The notes under the pieces: model-generated | The model's database searches: none | Seen by the model: the letters and a program-made list of their open reading frames with translations, nothing else | What the model was told of the DNA's origin: nothing | Part shown: positions 8,191 to 17,453 of the stretch, in pieces | How positions within the stretch are numbered: the stretch's first letter is position 1 | Layout: every line of letters starts with the position of its first letter | Position numbers and translations under genes: made by a program | Source of the DNA: Psychrobacter sp. LV10R520-6 | Lineage (GTDB): Bacteria > Pseudomonadota > Gammaproteobacteria > Pseudomonadales > Moraxellaceae | Assembly: GCF_900182925.1 (NCBI RefSeq) | Contig: NZ_LT900024.1 | Span: forward strand, 62,001 to 126,000 | DNA length: 64,000 nucleotides | Reading direction: 5' to 3'

Positions 8191-8789
8191 TATTTGGCCG
8201 TCAAAACGGTTACCATGAACGCAGGTTTTTATAGCAATAAATGATATAAATAACCTAGAATCTTCACGCCTAACAGGAAACCACTTGCAATAGATACAAA
8301 AAATAATAGTGGCTTACTATAACATAAAATAACTTTTAGCCCCATCTGATTGTCGAGAAAGACAAACGAAATAACTTTGGATTTGTATAAAAGTTTATTT
8401 AAATCAAAACCCTAGCATCATTTGTTTTATAGATCAGACAAGTATTCTAATATCTACAACAGTAGATAACCTCATAAGAATATAAGTTATCAGCAATAAA
8501 AATTAAGAATAAATAGAGATATATTTTGAAAGAAAGAAGAGGCAATTAAGGCCCATAATATGTTTTAAAATTGTAAAAATTCGCAAGAAATGGCTATTCA
8601 AATAGAATCTAGTCAAGTAAAAGGAATGACGAATAAAGGCAGTTGGTATTGCCGATTTATAACAAAACAAATATAAGGAAGCGTAGCACAGGTTAACCAT
8701 TAATATGGCTAGCGAGGCTGAGAGCAGAGTCGTTTTATTCTGGGCATATTGTGCTCTGCTGCATTAAGCATTGAGTATTGAGTATTGAC
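8191..8789. other. AT-rich intergenic region, no gene seen
   Basis: About 600 bp between the transglycosylase start and the lrgB stop. A 65-codon open frame on the minus strand (8503-8700) has hydrophobic, random-looking content and no ribosome site. I see no convincing RNA gene or repeat. Confidence 0.5.
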
Positions 8790-9500
8790 TTAAGACGTCA
8801 GCGCACTGATAAATAGGGGCACCCAAACGGCGGTAAGCAAGCCATTAACCGCTAATCCAAAGGCGGCATAACGTCCAGCAGTAGGGCTGATTTGCCACGC
8901 TTCTACTGTACCAAAGGCATGAGCTGCTAATCCTAAAGCTAAGCCTTTTGCGCGATCGTCATTGATACTGCGAAATAAAAATCGAGCCAAAGTGGCACCT
9001 ATAAGTCCTGAGACAATAATAATTAGGTTGGCCATAGCCAGCGGTGCTTGTATAAGGCCTGCCACACTCAGGCCAATCGGTGTAGTCACTGAGCGTGTAG
9101 CAAATGCTAATATGGTGTCATGACTGAGCGAAAACAGATAAGCGAGTGACATGGGTAGCAGCGCGCCAACTAGACTAGCAATCAAGATAATCAAAGTGAG
9201 ACGTTTGATTGGTAACCCTTTAAAGTTCATCGCGGCGAGAGGTATCGCTAGCAGTACTGTTACATATCCCAACAGGTGATCGAATATTGGTTTGGCAACG
9301 CTATAGTACTCACTATAATCCCACTGTAAGGCGAATAAAAACACGATAACCAGTACAATAGCACTGATAACCATCGGTAGTCCTGATAGCTTTTTTGCCA
9401 GTACACGAGCAGTAATATGCGCGGCTAACGTTAATACTATAGCTGCGATGGTAGCAATGATAACGCTATCAAAGCCCGTTCCTGCGATGCTAAAGCTCAT
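8790..9500 (-). CDS. lrgB: LrgB/CidB-family membrane protein
   Basis: 236 aa, the family length, with about six to eight hydrophobic segments. The conserved stretch RSVTTPIGLSVA and the later FGTVEAWQISPTAGRYAAFGLAVNG are typical of LrgB. LrgB works with the holin-like LrgA in the inner membrane; the pair is linked to control of murein hydrolases, programmed lysis and, in some bacteria, transport of glycolate or pyruvate. Its start overlaps the lrgA stop by 4 bp, indicating translational coupling. Confidence 0.9.
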   Translation of the reverse strand: MSFSIAGTGFDSVIIATIAAIVLTLAAHITARVLAKKLSGLPMVISAIVLVIVFLFALQWDYSEYYSVAKPIFDHLLGYVTVLLAIPLAAMNFKGLPIKRLTLIILIASLVGALLPMSLAYLFSLSHDTILAFATRSVTTPIGLSVAGLIQAPLAMANLIIIVSGLIGATLARFLFRSINDDRAKGLALGLAAHAFGTVEAWQISPTAGRYAAFGLAVNGLLTAVWVPLFISALTS

Positions 9501-9943
9501 AGCTGTTCCCTATGCTCAGTGGCGCTATTAGTAGAGCTATTAGTAACGGTATCAGCCGAGCTACCAAGCCAACGATTGGCCAGTATTGCCAGACCCCAAA
9601 GTGGTATCAAAGTACTAATCACCATCGTTAGCATCACGCCCCAAAGCTCATCGCCTAGCGCAAATAATAGCAAGCCTGCGCCAGCAGATACCGGCAAAAA
9701 CGCAAAACCACTATCTACCAATAGTATATTACTGGCTCTGGTCAGCCAGTTTGGTAAGCCTCTAATCAATCGCCATGCCATCAAGATTAAAAACATCACT
9801 ACTAGGCCAACCACATTGGCTGCTTTTTCAATACCTGCCCATTGGCAAATGATCACTGCTGATTCGCGGACAACGATGACCATAACTAATGTTAGGCTCA
9901 AAGCAATCCATACTGGTAGCTTGGGGCCATTAGTAGGCTTCAT
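9497..9943 (-). CDS. lrgA: LrgA/CidA-family holin-like membrane protein
   Basis: 148 aa from the ATG at 9943, which has AAGGA six bases upstream; a TTG two codons earlier is less likely. Four hydrophobic helices with the family pattern VVGLVVMFLILM and NILLVDSGFAFLPVSAGAGLL. It probably forms small membrane oligomers that work with LrgB, encoded downstream with a 4-bp overlap. Apart from hflX, whose terminator lies between, no other gene appears to share the transcript. Confidence 0.88.
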   Translation of the reverse strand: MKPTNGPKLPVWIALSLTLVMVIVVRESAVIICQWAGIEKAANVVGLVVMFLILMAWRLIRGLPNWLTRASNILLVDSGFAFLPVSAGAGLLLFALGDELWGVMLTMVISTLIPLWGLAILANRWLGSSADTVTNSSTNSATEHREQL

Positions 9944-10238
9944 AAACAATCCTTGCTAAGTTTATTATCAATAAGGTGGTAATCATTAAGCGGAATGAAC
10001 AAGGTAGGGTATACATCAGTGGCGCAGAAGGCCCTAGTTTAAAATATGATAATTGAAGAGTGATAGTGAGCAATCATTAATGATCTGTATCAACTCTAAT
10101 TATCAACACTAATAATGACCTTCTGTTGATTATATAGATAATGAATAAACTAATAAACCCTGTCTAATAGCTAGGTTGCTCCTACAAAATTCAATGTTTT
10201 GATTTGGAAAAGATTATGAATACCAATCCTTATAGAGT

Positions 10239-10290
10239 AAAGGGCTGTTCGTATTTGCTAAATGGTAGCAAATACAGACAGCCCTTTATT
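10239..10290 (-). terminator. Long hairpin terminator downstream of hflX
   Basis: AAAGGGCTGTTCGTATTTGC (10239-10258) and a matching arm ending at about 10288 form a stem of over 20 pairs, flanked by A and T runs on both sides, so it could act in both directions. The rest of 9944-10367 shows no gene. Confidence 0.85.
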
Positions 10291-10367
10291 TAATTAAAGT
10301 AGTGATTTATTGAATAATCAGTCATCGAATAAGCCAGACATCAAGCAATCAGACATAAAGAGAGTAA

Positions 10368-11828
10368 TTAATCTTGCGGGTCAGACGGTCGTGATTTATG
10401 CTCAGAGTCAAGATCAGCCACTTTTTCTTCTGCTAAATAACCATCAGCGGTTAGCTCTTCCTCATCCTCATCTATGTCACTTTTCTTCTCTTCATTGCCT
10501 TTTTCAAACGCTTCTAAAACTGGCATTAATAAAGTCGCTTGTGCCAGTGGTAATACGTCCAGCGGTGATAATTCGGCCTGACCTAACAGCTGTTTAAGCC
10601 TGTCACTAGGCAAGCGAATCGTTAAGCATTCGTGACCCGTATCATCATAGCTTTCTCCCTGAATAACACCCAGCTCGTACAAAGTATTTTTGAACTGACC
10701 AGAATTATAAGGTAGCGTCAAATCAAACGTCGTCAGCGTACCGGTAAGCAGTTGTTGCACTGCTAGCGATAGCTCTTCCATACCTAGATTGTCTTGAGAG
10801 GAGACATAAACGCGATTGGGCTGACCTTCGCTAGCATAACCGATATGAGCAGGTTCATCAGTCAAATCAATTTTATTATAGATATTGAGTACAGGCACAT
10901 TGTTGTCAATTTCAGCCAACACAGCTTTTACTGCTTGGATTTGCTCATGCATATCTTCACTAGCTGAATCTATGACATGCAATAATAGATCTGCCTCTAG
11001 CGTTTCTTCTAGAGTAGCATGAAAAGACTCAACCAACTCATGCGGCAGATGACGTACGAAACCGACCGTATCAACTAATACTACCCGACCAACGCCTTGC
11101 CAATCTAAACGACGTAAGGTTGGGTCTAAGGTTGCAAACAGCTTATCAGCGGCATAGATATTTTCATCGACTAAGCGATTAAATAAGGTTGATTTACCCG
11201 CATTGGTATAACCTACCAATGAGATAGTCGGCACGTCTGATTTTTGGCGTCTGGCCCGACCTTGAGCACGAGTCTGTCGTACTTTATCAAGTTTGCTTTT
11301 GAGCTGATTGACCCGTGTTTGTAATAAGCGACGATCAGTCTCAAGCTGAGTTTCACCAGGGCCACGCAGACCGATACCGCCTTTTTGGCGTTCCAAATGC
11401 GTCCAACCACGTACTAGACGGGTCGATAAATGGTTCAATTGTGCCAGCTCAACCTGTAGTTTACCTTCATGAGTACGTGCACGCTGGGCGAAGATATCTA
11501 AAATCAAACCGGTACGATCCAGTACCCGACACTGTACCAACGCTTCAAGGTTACGTTCTTGTGATGGCGACAAGCTATGGTTAAAAAGCACAATATCGGC
11601 ATCGTGTTCACGAACCAATTCAGCGATTTCTTGTGCTTTACCGCTACCGACAAAATATTTGGCATCAGGTTTCATACGCGAACCCGTTACCAACGCATAA
11701 CGATCTGCGCCTGCTGAATCTGCCAACAGTTCAAACTCGCCCAAATCATCAGGGTCTTGCATTTGACGAATGTCTAAATGTACTAAAATGGCGCGCTCGC
11801 CACCCTTATGTTTTTCAAAATAGTCCAA
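10368..11828 (-). CDS. hflX: Ribosome-associated GTPase HflX
   Basis: 486 aa. The N-terminal HflX domain (GERAILVHLDI, FVGSGKAQEIAELV, NHSLSPSQERNLE, GLILDIFAQRARTHEGKLQVELAQL) precedes an Obg-type GTPase: P loop GYTNAGKSTLFNRL, DTVGF and NKIDL. The glycine-rich GIGLRGPGETQLE is also diagnostic. HflX splits stalled 70S ribosomes, especially under heat stress. The C-terminus carries an acidic extension (KSDIDEDEEELTADGY) of about 40 residues beyond the usual end. In many Gammaproteobacteria hfq lies just upstream of hflX; no hfq is seen here. Confidence 0.97.
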   Translation of the reverse strand: MDYFEKHKGGERAILVHLDIRQMQDPDDLGEFELLADSAGADRYALVTGSRMKPDAKYFVGSGKAQEIAELVREHDADIVLFNHSLSPSQERNLEALVQCRVLDRTGLILDIFAQRARTHEGKLQVELAQLNHLSTRLVRGWTHLERQKGGIGLRGPGETQLETDRRLLQTRVNQLKSKLDKVRQTRAQGRARRQKSDVPTISLVGYTNAGKSTLFNRLVDENIYAADKLFATLDPTLRRLDWQGVGRVVLVDTVGFVRHLPHELVESFHATLEETLEADLLLHVIDSASEDMHEQIQAVKAVLAEIDNNVPVLNIYNKIDLTDEPAHIGYASEGQPNRVYVSSQDNLGMEELSLAVQQLLTGTLTTFDLTLPYNSGQFKNTLYELGVIQGESYDDTGHECLTIRLPSDRLKQLLGQAELSPLDVLPLAQATLLMPVLEAFEKGNEEKKSDIDEDEEELTADGYLAEEKVADLDSEHKSRPSDPQD

Positions 11829-12226
11829 AGAGTATCACCTATGAATAAAGTAAATAAATCGCTACTATCGATATATAAATAACATTAAATGACATTTAAT
11901 ATTCTCAAGAATTATCGTTAAAGCAGCGTTCAGATAACTATGTATATGCGGTCTTATCACTTGATATTAAAGGGTCTTAGCATGATTAGTAATGGTTTTA
12001 TGTTACAGCAATCATTATTCAATTTATTACCCTACAATTTTAGTGGTAAAGAGTTGTCTGTATAGTAGTGATAAGATAGTAGTGATAATAAAATAACAGC
12101 GGTAAAACTAGAATGGCGGAAGAAACATATTGCAAAATCCAACTGAGTGAACAAATCGTCACTGACTGAGAGAATTTTGCTATACTTATTTCGTTTTTTA
12201 CAGATATCTAATTATGAGGGACACAG
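11829..12226. other. Divergent intergenic region between hflX and the acyltransferase gene
   Basis: About 400 bp, AT-rich. It should hold promoters for both neighbours; a TATACT box at 12181-12186 is a possible -10 for the rightward gene. No RNA or protein gene recognised. Confidence 0.45.
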
Positions 12227-13042
12227 ATGAGCCAATCTAAGTCAGGCTTTTCACTCAAAAAACAATTGGGCCGTGGCAAAAAAATCGCGGGCATGGCCAC
12301 GACGATCGCTGGTGGCTTGCGGACAGCGCAACGTATTGGTGCCTTTCGGCAGCCGCCACGCGAAAGACTACCACGCTACATTCAGACCTTTTGTCGTAAG
12401 ATGGCAGGCTCCTTTGGGGTAAAGGTCGTTGAGGTCGAGCCTGTACCGCAGCATCATGGTCTATGGGTATCCAATCATGTGTCATGGATGGATATTCCTG
12501 TGGTCGGTAGCGTGAGTCCGGCGTTTTTTTTATCAAAAGCTGAAATTGGTGAATGGCCTATATTTGGTAAGCTGGTTCAGGCGGCAGGGACGTTATTTAT
12601 TCAGCGCGGTTCTGGCGATGTTGACGCAGTAACGACGCAACTCACCAGCTTTTTGTCAGAAGGCTTTTCAGTCGTGTTCTTTCCAGAAGCGACTACGACT
12701 GATGGTAAGAAGATAAAGCGCATTCATGGCACGTTGTTGCAAGCAGCCATAGATGCCAATGTGCCTATTCAGCCGATGGTCTTGTCTTATGTCAATAAAG
12801 ACGGCACTTTGAGTGAAGCGCTACCTTATTATGGCAAGCTTACGATGAAAAACAGTATGAAGCGGGTACTCGATAGTAAAGATGTGACCGCTTATGTATT
12901 GCCGCTTGAGCCGATAGATCCAAACGGTCATACCAAAAGTGAGCTGACCAATATGCTACAGCAGCGTATGCGAGAAGGCTTAACTGAACTGCATACGCGG
13001 GTATTGAGACCATCAGCTAATGCTCAAGCGTCCGTGTCGTAG
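12227..13042 (+). CDS. 1-acyl-sn-glycerol-3-phosphate acyltransferase-like protein (PlsC family)
   Basis: 271 aa with GAGGGA upstream of the ATG. The acyltransferase H(X4)D motif is H84-VSWM-D89 in SNHVSWMDIP. The glycerophosphate-binding motif is FFPEATTTDG, a variant of FPEGT in which Ala replaces Gly. The conserved QPMVLSY segment is also present. It probably adds a second acyl chain to lysophosphatidate, or acylates ornithine or other lysolipids as some OlsA-type relatives do. A basic N-terminus may bind the membrane surface. It is monocistronic and followed by a strong terminator. Confidence 0.85.
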   Translation: MSQSKSGFSLKKQLGRGKKIAGMATTIAGGLRTAQRIGAFRQPPRERLPRYIQTFCRKMAGSFGVKVVEVEPVPQHHGLWVSNHVSWMDIPVVGSVSPAFFLSKAEIGEWPIFGKLVQAAGTLFIQRGSGDVDAVTTQLTSFLSEGFSVVFFPEATTTDGKKIKRIHGTLLQAAIDANVPIQPMVLSYVNKDGTLSEALPYYGKLTMKNSMKRVLDSKDVTAYVLPLEPIDPNGHTKSELTNMLQQRMREGLTELHTRVLRPSANAQASVS

Positions 13043-13074
13043 ATAACGTTTTTACCAACGGTTTAATTAATACC

Positions 13075-13110
13075 AAAAAGGCGCAAATCACTATGATTTG
13101 CGCCTTTTTT
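13075..13110 (+). terminator. Terminator of the acyltransferase gene
   Basis: AAAAAGGCGCAAATCA pairs with TGATTTGCGCCTTTTTT around a three-base loop; it could serve both strands. Confidence 0.92.
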
Positions 13111-13164
13111 ATGTCAGTTTATTGATATCACTAATAAGCGTAAAACAATAATAGCAATATCAGG

Positions 13165-14205
13165 CTATGGAGACGGATTAGGCTGGCGTGTATGTATCGC
13201 TTCGATAGCGTCTAATACGTCTGAGTCTAAGGTTAGATCAATACTGTCAATATTAGATTTTAGCTGTTCAGTATTGGTAGCTCCAATGATATTACTAGTG
13301 ACAAACGAGCGCGAATTGACAAAAGCCAATGACATCTGTGCCATATCCAAGCCTGCCTCAGCGGCAATCTTGGCGTATTGTTCGGTTGCCGATTTTGCTT
13401 GCTCATTGACGTAACGCTCGAAGCGATCATACTTAGTCAGACGCGCACCTTCAGGACGTTTGCCATCGAGGTATTTGCCTGATAACACGCCAAAGCCAAG
13501 CGGCGAGTAGGCAAGTAGACCGACATTTTCACGGTGTGAAATCTCTGCCATGTTTACTTCATATAGGCGATTAAGTAAGCTGTATGGGTTTTGAACGGTG
13601 ATAGGCGCTATTAAGCCGTTTTTATCCGCTTCCCAAAGATAGCGCATAAGACCCCAAGCAGTATCGTTTGACAGTCCATAAGCGCGAATGCGGCCTTTTT
13701 TGATTTCATCATTTAAAGCCTTGATGGTCTCTAAAAATGGGGTTAAATCCTCTAACGGCTGTGCTGCCATATCTTCATTATAACCACGCTGTCCAAAAAA
13801 GTTGGCTTGACGTTCCGGCCAATGCAGCTGATAGATGTCAATATAGTCCGTTTGCAAACGTTGCAGATTATCATCAATCGCAGCGCTAATATGCTCAGCA
13901 GTATAGCGGCTCTTGCCATCACGCAAAAAGCTCATCGGTGACATTTTACTGGCTAAGATGACTTTGTCGCGCTGTTTGGTTTTGCTAAACCAGGTGCCCA
14001 TAAAGCGCTCAGTATCGCCTTGCTTGTCTTTATCTGGCGGCGAAGGATACATCTCGGCAGTATCCCAAAAATTCACGCCCTCGCTCAGAGCCATATCCAT
14101 TTGTGCATGAGCGTCATCTTGGGTGTTTTGCTGACCCCAAGTCATGGTACCCAAACAGATTTTGGAGACCTTTTCATCGAGTTGTGGCAGTGTTTGGTAT
14201 TGCAT
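13165..14205 (-). CDS. Aldo/keto reductase, Tas-like
   Basis: 346 aa, starting MQYQTLPQLDEKVSKICLGT with AAGGA upstream. The tetrad residues of the aldo/keto reductase barrel are seen in NFWDTAEMYP (Asp, Tyr), ILASK (Lys) and YQLHWP (His). The spacing AEMYPSPPDKDKQGDTE matches the E. coli Tas subgroup. It should reduce aldehydes or ketones with NADPH in the cytoplasm; the physiological substrate of Tas-like enzymes is unclear. It stands alone; the FKBP gene upstream is about 60 bp away on the same strand and could share its transcript. Confidence 0.9.
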   Translation of the reverse strand: MQYQTLPQLDEKVSKICLGTMTWGQQNTQDDAHAQMDMALSEGVNFWDTAEMYPSPPDKDKQGDTERFMGTWFSKTKQRDKVILASKMSPMSFLRDGKSRYTAEHISAAIDDNLQRLQTDYIDIYQLHWPERQANFFGQRGYNEDMAAQPLEDLTPFLETIKALNDEIKKGRIRAYGLSNDTAWGLMRYLWEADKNGLIAPITVQNPYSLLNRLYEVNMAEISHRENVGLLAYSPLGFGVLSGKYLDGKRPEGARLTKYDRFERYVNEQAKSATEQYAKIAAEAGLDMAQMSLAFVNSRSFVTSNIIGATNTEQLKSNIDSIDLTLDSDVLDAIEAIHTRQPNPSP

Positions 14206-14265
14206 GCGGCTGTCCTTTTTTTATTCTATGTTATATGAGTTTATTATCGCTAAACGATAGTGTTT

Positions 14266-14763
14266 TTAAGCAAGCTGTATTCCAGTCACGCCAGGTGGCG
14301 TTACTTTAAATACTTTAACTTTGAATAGTACCGATTGACCAGCAAGCGGGTGATTAAAGTCCACTTCTACCTCATCATCACTGATAGCACTAATAGTACC
14401 GGGCAGGGTGTTTTTACCTTTGTCCTCAAACTCAATCATCATACCAATTTCTGGGTTATCTGCGACCAGTGCAAATTTAGTACGGCTAAAATGCTGGATA
14501 TTATCAGGATTCCAATCGCCAAAGGCTTGTTCGGGATCGAGATGAGCGCTGCGTGTGTCGCCAGCGCGAAGGTTCATCAGCACTTGCTCAAAGCCTGGCA
14601 ATAAACTCTCATCACCAATGGTCAGAGTAACTGGAGTATCACGGCTAAAAGTAGAGTCAACAACAGTGCCGTTCTCAAGCGATACTTCAAAATGTAGCTT
14701 CACTAAGCTGCCATGAGTGATGCGGGTGTCTTCATTGGGATTGATAAATTGGGATTCGGTCAT
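14266..14763 (-). CDS. fkpB: FKBP-type peptidyl-prolyl cis-trans isomerase, FkpB/SlpA-like
   Basis: 165 aa, slightly longer than FkpB. The FKBP core starts GSLVKLHFEVSLENGTVVDST and includes LLPGFEQVLMNLRAGD; an insert-in-flap domain follows (EQAFGDWNPDNIQHF). The C-terminus DFNHPLAGQSVLFKVKV is the family signature. Such proteins combine slow proline isomerisation with chaperone activity in the cytoplasm. In many genomes fkpB sits next to lspA; here lspA is about 3.4 kb away. Confidence 0.9.
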   Translation of the reverse strand: MTESQFINPNEDTRITHGSLVKLHFEVSLENGTVVDSTFSRDTPVTLTIGDESLLPGFEQVLMNLRAGDTRSAHLDPEQAFGDWNPDNIQHFSRTKFALVADNPEIGMMIEFEDKGKNTLPGTISAISDDEVEVDFNHPLAGQSVLFKVKVFKVTPPGVTGIQLA

Positions 14764-15140
14764 GATGGTCGTAACCTTTATTAAATAGGATATGGAAGGT
14801 TAATAATTAGAAATAGTTTAGCATAATCAGTCGATTGCACACGGTTATGTCATGGTAAGCATTTAAAACAAATATGAGCAAAAAAAGTGTAGTTCATCCT
14901 ACAGATATTATGATGGTTGCTTAAATCTTTTTCGGATACCATCAAATTCCTAACTCGATGTTTACATTCTTTAACCTAACGGTTACATTAGAGCAGTCTG
15001 GCGTGAATATAGAACATGTTATATAAGCCGTTTGGGAATGTTATATCCCCTCATATTGGTAACGAATAAATCTTTGGGCTTACTATCATAGGTAATTAAG
15101 CAGTAAAACTAAGTTTATTGGTTAACTAAAAGGAAGTGAA
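14764..15140. other. Intergenic region before the lipoprotein cluster
   Basis: About 380 bp with no gene. It should contain the promoters of fkpB (leftward) and the lipoprotein cluster (rightward). No operator recognised. Confidence 0.4.
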
Positions 15141-15536
15141 ATGAAAATTATAGTTGCCTTATTGGCTGTTCTGTCAATGGGTGGTTGCGTCTCCGCATCC
15201 ACTCATGCTGATCAAGTCCAAAACAACGGAAACATCTCTGTAGGAGTTGCCCAAAAAGAGATTAAAGTGGGGATGAGTGGTGCAGATGTAATACAGGCGC
15301 TTGGATCACCAAATATGGTTTCTACAGATGATAAAAGAAGAGAAGTTTGGGTTTACGATAAAGTCGCTACAGATACTGTCCAGTCGTCAAGCTCGGGTTG
15401 GGTATTTGCTGTTCTAGCTGGTGGGCAGTCTCGCTCAGGGGCAACTTCTACATCACAAAGAACCCTTACAATTGTCATAAAATTTGATGAACAAAATTTG
15501 GTAAGAGACTTTGCTTATCATTCGTCAAAATTCTAA
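15141..15536 (+). CDS. Small lipoprotein with a SmpA/BamE-like fold
   Basis: 131 aa with AAGGAAG upstream. A lipoprotein signal ends in LSMGGC, so mature protein starts at the Cys. The mature domain begins EIKVGMSGADVIQALGSPNMVS and continues to REVWVYD, the pattern of SmpA/OmlA (BamE-like) domains. A Gly/Ser-rich insertion (QSSSSGWVFAVLAGGQSRSGATS) interrupts the strand region. It is not BamE itself on visible features. It is the first of three co-oriented lipoprotein genes, 11 bp before the next, so they probably function together at the outer membrane. Confidence 0.8.
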   Translation: MKIIVALLAVLSMGGCVSASTHADQVQNNGNISVGVAQKEIKVGMSGADVIQALGSPNMVSTDDKRREVWVYDKVATDTVQSSSSGWVFAVLAGGQSRSGATSTSQRTLTIVIKFDEQNLVRDFAYHSSKF

Positions 15537-15547
15537 GGGGATATTAG

Positions 15548-16078
15548 ATGATAAAACTTAGATATATATTGATCGCTGCTGCTTTAGGATTGTCTGGCTG
15601 TGCCACTACTATTCCGGAAGATGCATTTAAATTGTCTGATACTTCATTGCAAGAAAGACAGCTTCAATCACGATTTTTTGAAACAAAGAACGAGGTAGAG
15701 CTTCTTTCGGCTGGAATAGCAGTGTTGCAAGATATGGGATATTCGATTGATGAAACAGAAAAAAATGCAGGGGTTGTTACTGCCTCTAAAACTGTAGATG
15801 CCACTAATGGTGGCCAAGTTGCCGCTGCGGTATTTTTAGCTCTAATGGGTGGTGGAAATGTAGCAATTGATAGCCAGCAAACAATCGAAGTTAGTTTTGT
15901 AACACTACCGTCCAAACTTAATCGAGATGGTTACTTGTCTAGAGTGACTTTCCAGCGAGTTGTTATAAATACACAAGGAATGGTATCAAGAGCTGAAACT
16001 TTAAATAACGAAGAGTTATATAGTGAGTTCTTTGACAAATTATCTAAATCGGTATTCTTAGAGGCACAAAAAATATGA
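15548..16078 (+). CDS. Lipoprotein of unknown function, paralogue of the next gene
   Basis: 176 aa with AGGGGA upstream. The signal ends LGLSGC at the lipobox. The mature part contains RQLQSRFFETKNEVELLSAG, a central GVVTASKTVDATNGG and ends near FFDKLSKSVFLEAQ. The next gene has the same landmarks (MQTRSFDTED, LGTVSATK, FFSVLSKSLFL), so the two arose by duplication. A hydrophobic Ala/Gly stretch (VAAAVFLALMGGGNVAI) lies mid-protein. No function is known to me. Confidence 0.78.
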   Translation: MIKLRYILIAAALGLSGCATTIPEDAFKLSDTSLQERQLQSRFFETKNEVELLSAGIAVLQDMGYSIDETEKNAGVVTASKTVDATNGGQVAAAVFLALMGGGNVAIDSQQTIEVSFVTLPSKLNRDGYLSRVTFQRVVINTQGMVSRAETLNNEELYSEFFDKLSKSVFLEAQKI

Positions 16079-16494
16079 ATTTATTAAAAATTACTCTTTT
16101 TACTACTTTATTGTTTGCTATTTCAGGCTGTGCTACTACACATGATAGTAGGATTTTACAAAGTGGCAATCAAGTAGAACTACGTAGTATGCAAACAAGA
16201 TCTTTTGATACCGAAGATAAGAATATTGTCGTTAGAAATGTAATTTCAACTTTACAGGACTTGAGCTTTGTTATCGATAAAGCAGATGCTGATCTTGGTA
16301 CAGTTTCAGCTACCAAGCTAAGTGGTTATAAAATTAGAATGACAGTGACTGTAAGACCTCAGTCTGGTGAGTCTGTATTGGTTAGAGCTAATGCACAATA
16401 TAATCTAAAGCCAATTGAAAATCCAAATGTATATCAAGACTTTTTTTCAGTATTATCTAAATCGCTTTTCTTATCAGCTAATTCAGTACAGTAA
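16075..16494 (+). CDS. Lipoprotein of unknown function, paralogue of the previous gene
   Basis: 139 aa. Its ATG overlaps the previous stop by 4 bp (ATGA), implying translational coupling. The signal ends in AISGC. It lacks the Ala/Gly hydrophobic stretch of its paralogue but keeps the same beginning and end of the mature domain. The pair may form a complex in or near the outer membrane. The unit is closed by the terminator at 16601-16628. Confidence 0.78.
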   Translation: MNLLKITLFTTLLFAISGCATTHDSRILQSGNQVELRSMQTRSFDTEDKNIVVRNVISTLQDLSFVIDKADADLGTVSATKLSGYKIRMTVTVRPQSGESVLVRANAQYNLKPIENPNVYQDFFSVLSKSLFLSANSVQ

Positions 16495-16600
16495 AAGTCC
16501 AACGGACTCATAAATAAAGACAAAATAGCTTACATTTTTTTCTTACTTATTGAGGTGTTAGGATTTTTAATATACTACTAGGTTCTTTACAGGCAATTAA

Positions 16601-16634
16601 AAAAGCTGAGAGCAAAATCTCAGCTTTTTCTATG
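16601..16634 (+). terminator. Terminator of the lipoprotein cluster
   Basis: AAAAGCTGAGA pairs with TCTCAGCTTTT around GCAAAA, followed by T residues. Confidence 0.88.
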
Positions 16635-16695
16635 AGTCACTGAAAAGGATATAATAATCGCTAACAATAGCTAATGATAAGAAGAGTAAATAAGC

Positions 16696-17355
16696 ATGAC
16701 CACCAAACAACAAGGCCATATCAAAAAATGGCAAGATGATAAAGGCTTTGGCTTTATTGAAACTGAGGCTGGCGAGTCAGTATTTTTCCATGTCAGTGAG
16801 TTTAAAACGCAGCGTCGTCCCAATGTTGGTGAGCAAGTGGTATTCACAGTGGGGCAAGACAATCAAGGGCGCAAGCAAGCCAAACAAGTACAAGAGCTGA
16901 GCTTCGTTCAGCAACAAATGGCGCAAAAAAATAAGCAAATCCGTCAGCGCAACCAAAAACGAAGCGCGCAAGCGGACTTTGAAGCGGGGCAGAAAAAACG
17001 TTCATTTCTCGGTGTTGGCTTTTATTCCGTATTGATATTACTAGCATTCATGGAAGATCTCAGCTGGCTGGTGGTCGGATGGTACGTAGTATTAGGACTG
17101 ATCACTTATATGATGTATGCCAAAGACAAGGCCGCTGCGCAAAATGGCGATTGGCGTACCCCTGAATCGACTTTGCATTTTTTAAGTGCGCTTGGTGGGT
17201 GGGTCGGAGCAATGTTCGCGCAGACTTATTTGCGCCATAAATCACAAAAACCTGAATTCCGAATGACTTATTATTTGACAGTATTGATTAACTTGGCGGG
17301 GTTGTTGTTTATATTGGCAGGTGGGGGTTTGGATGTTTTGCAAGGGTTGTTGTAA
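16696..17355 (+). CDS. Cold-shock domain plus DUF1294 membrane protein
   Basis: 219 aa. Residues 1-70 are a cold-shock domain with RNP1-like KGFGFIE and RNP2-like VFFHVSEF, which binds single-stranded nucleic acid. A basic Gln/Lys/Arg linker follows. From about residue 110 come hydrophobic segments and a DUF1294 domain (YMMYAKDKAAAQNGDWRTPESTLHFLSALGG, here split by family into YxxDKxxA and RxPExxLH motifs). This fusion occurs in many Proteobacteria; it suggests an RNA-binding domain held at the inner membrane, but its role is not established. It is a single-gene unit. Confidence 0.9.
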   Translation: MTTKQQGHIKKWQDDKGFGFIETEAGESVFFHVSEFKTQRRPNVGEQVVFTVGQDNQGRKQAKQVQELSFVQQQMAQKNKQIRQRNQKRSAQADFEAGQKKRSFLGVGFYSVLILLAFMEDLSWLVVGWYVVLGLITYMMYAKDKAAAQNGDWRTPESTLHFLSALGGWVGAMFAQTYLRHKSQKPEFRMTYYLTVLINLAGLLFILAGGGLDVLQGLL

Positions 17356-17453
17356 AGATAGAATTATTTTCTATCGTTTGCTTGTCTATTGTATGAGTAT
17401 AATAATTTGTACTTTATTAAAACCGTTTCACAAATAATAAAAGGCGTACCCTA

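Noticed and set aside
8503..8700. 65-codon minus-strand frame between the transglycosylase and lrgB
   Set aside because: No ribosome site; composition follows the AT-rich spacer.
10310..10597. 95-codon plus-strand frame at the 3' end of hflX
   Set aside because: Almost entirely antisense to the conserved hflX gene and starts just after its terminator; a shadow frame.
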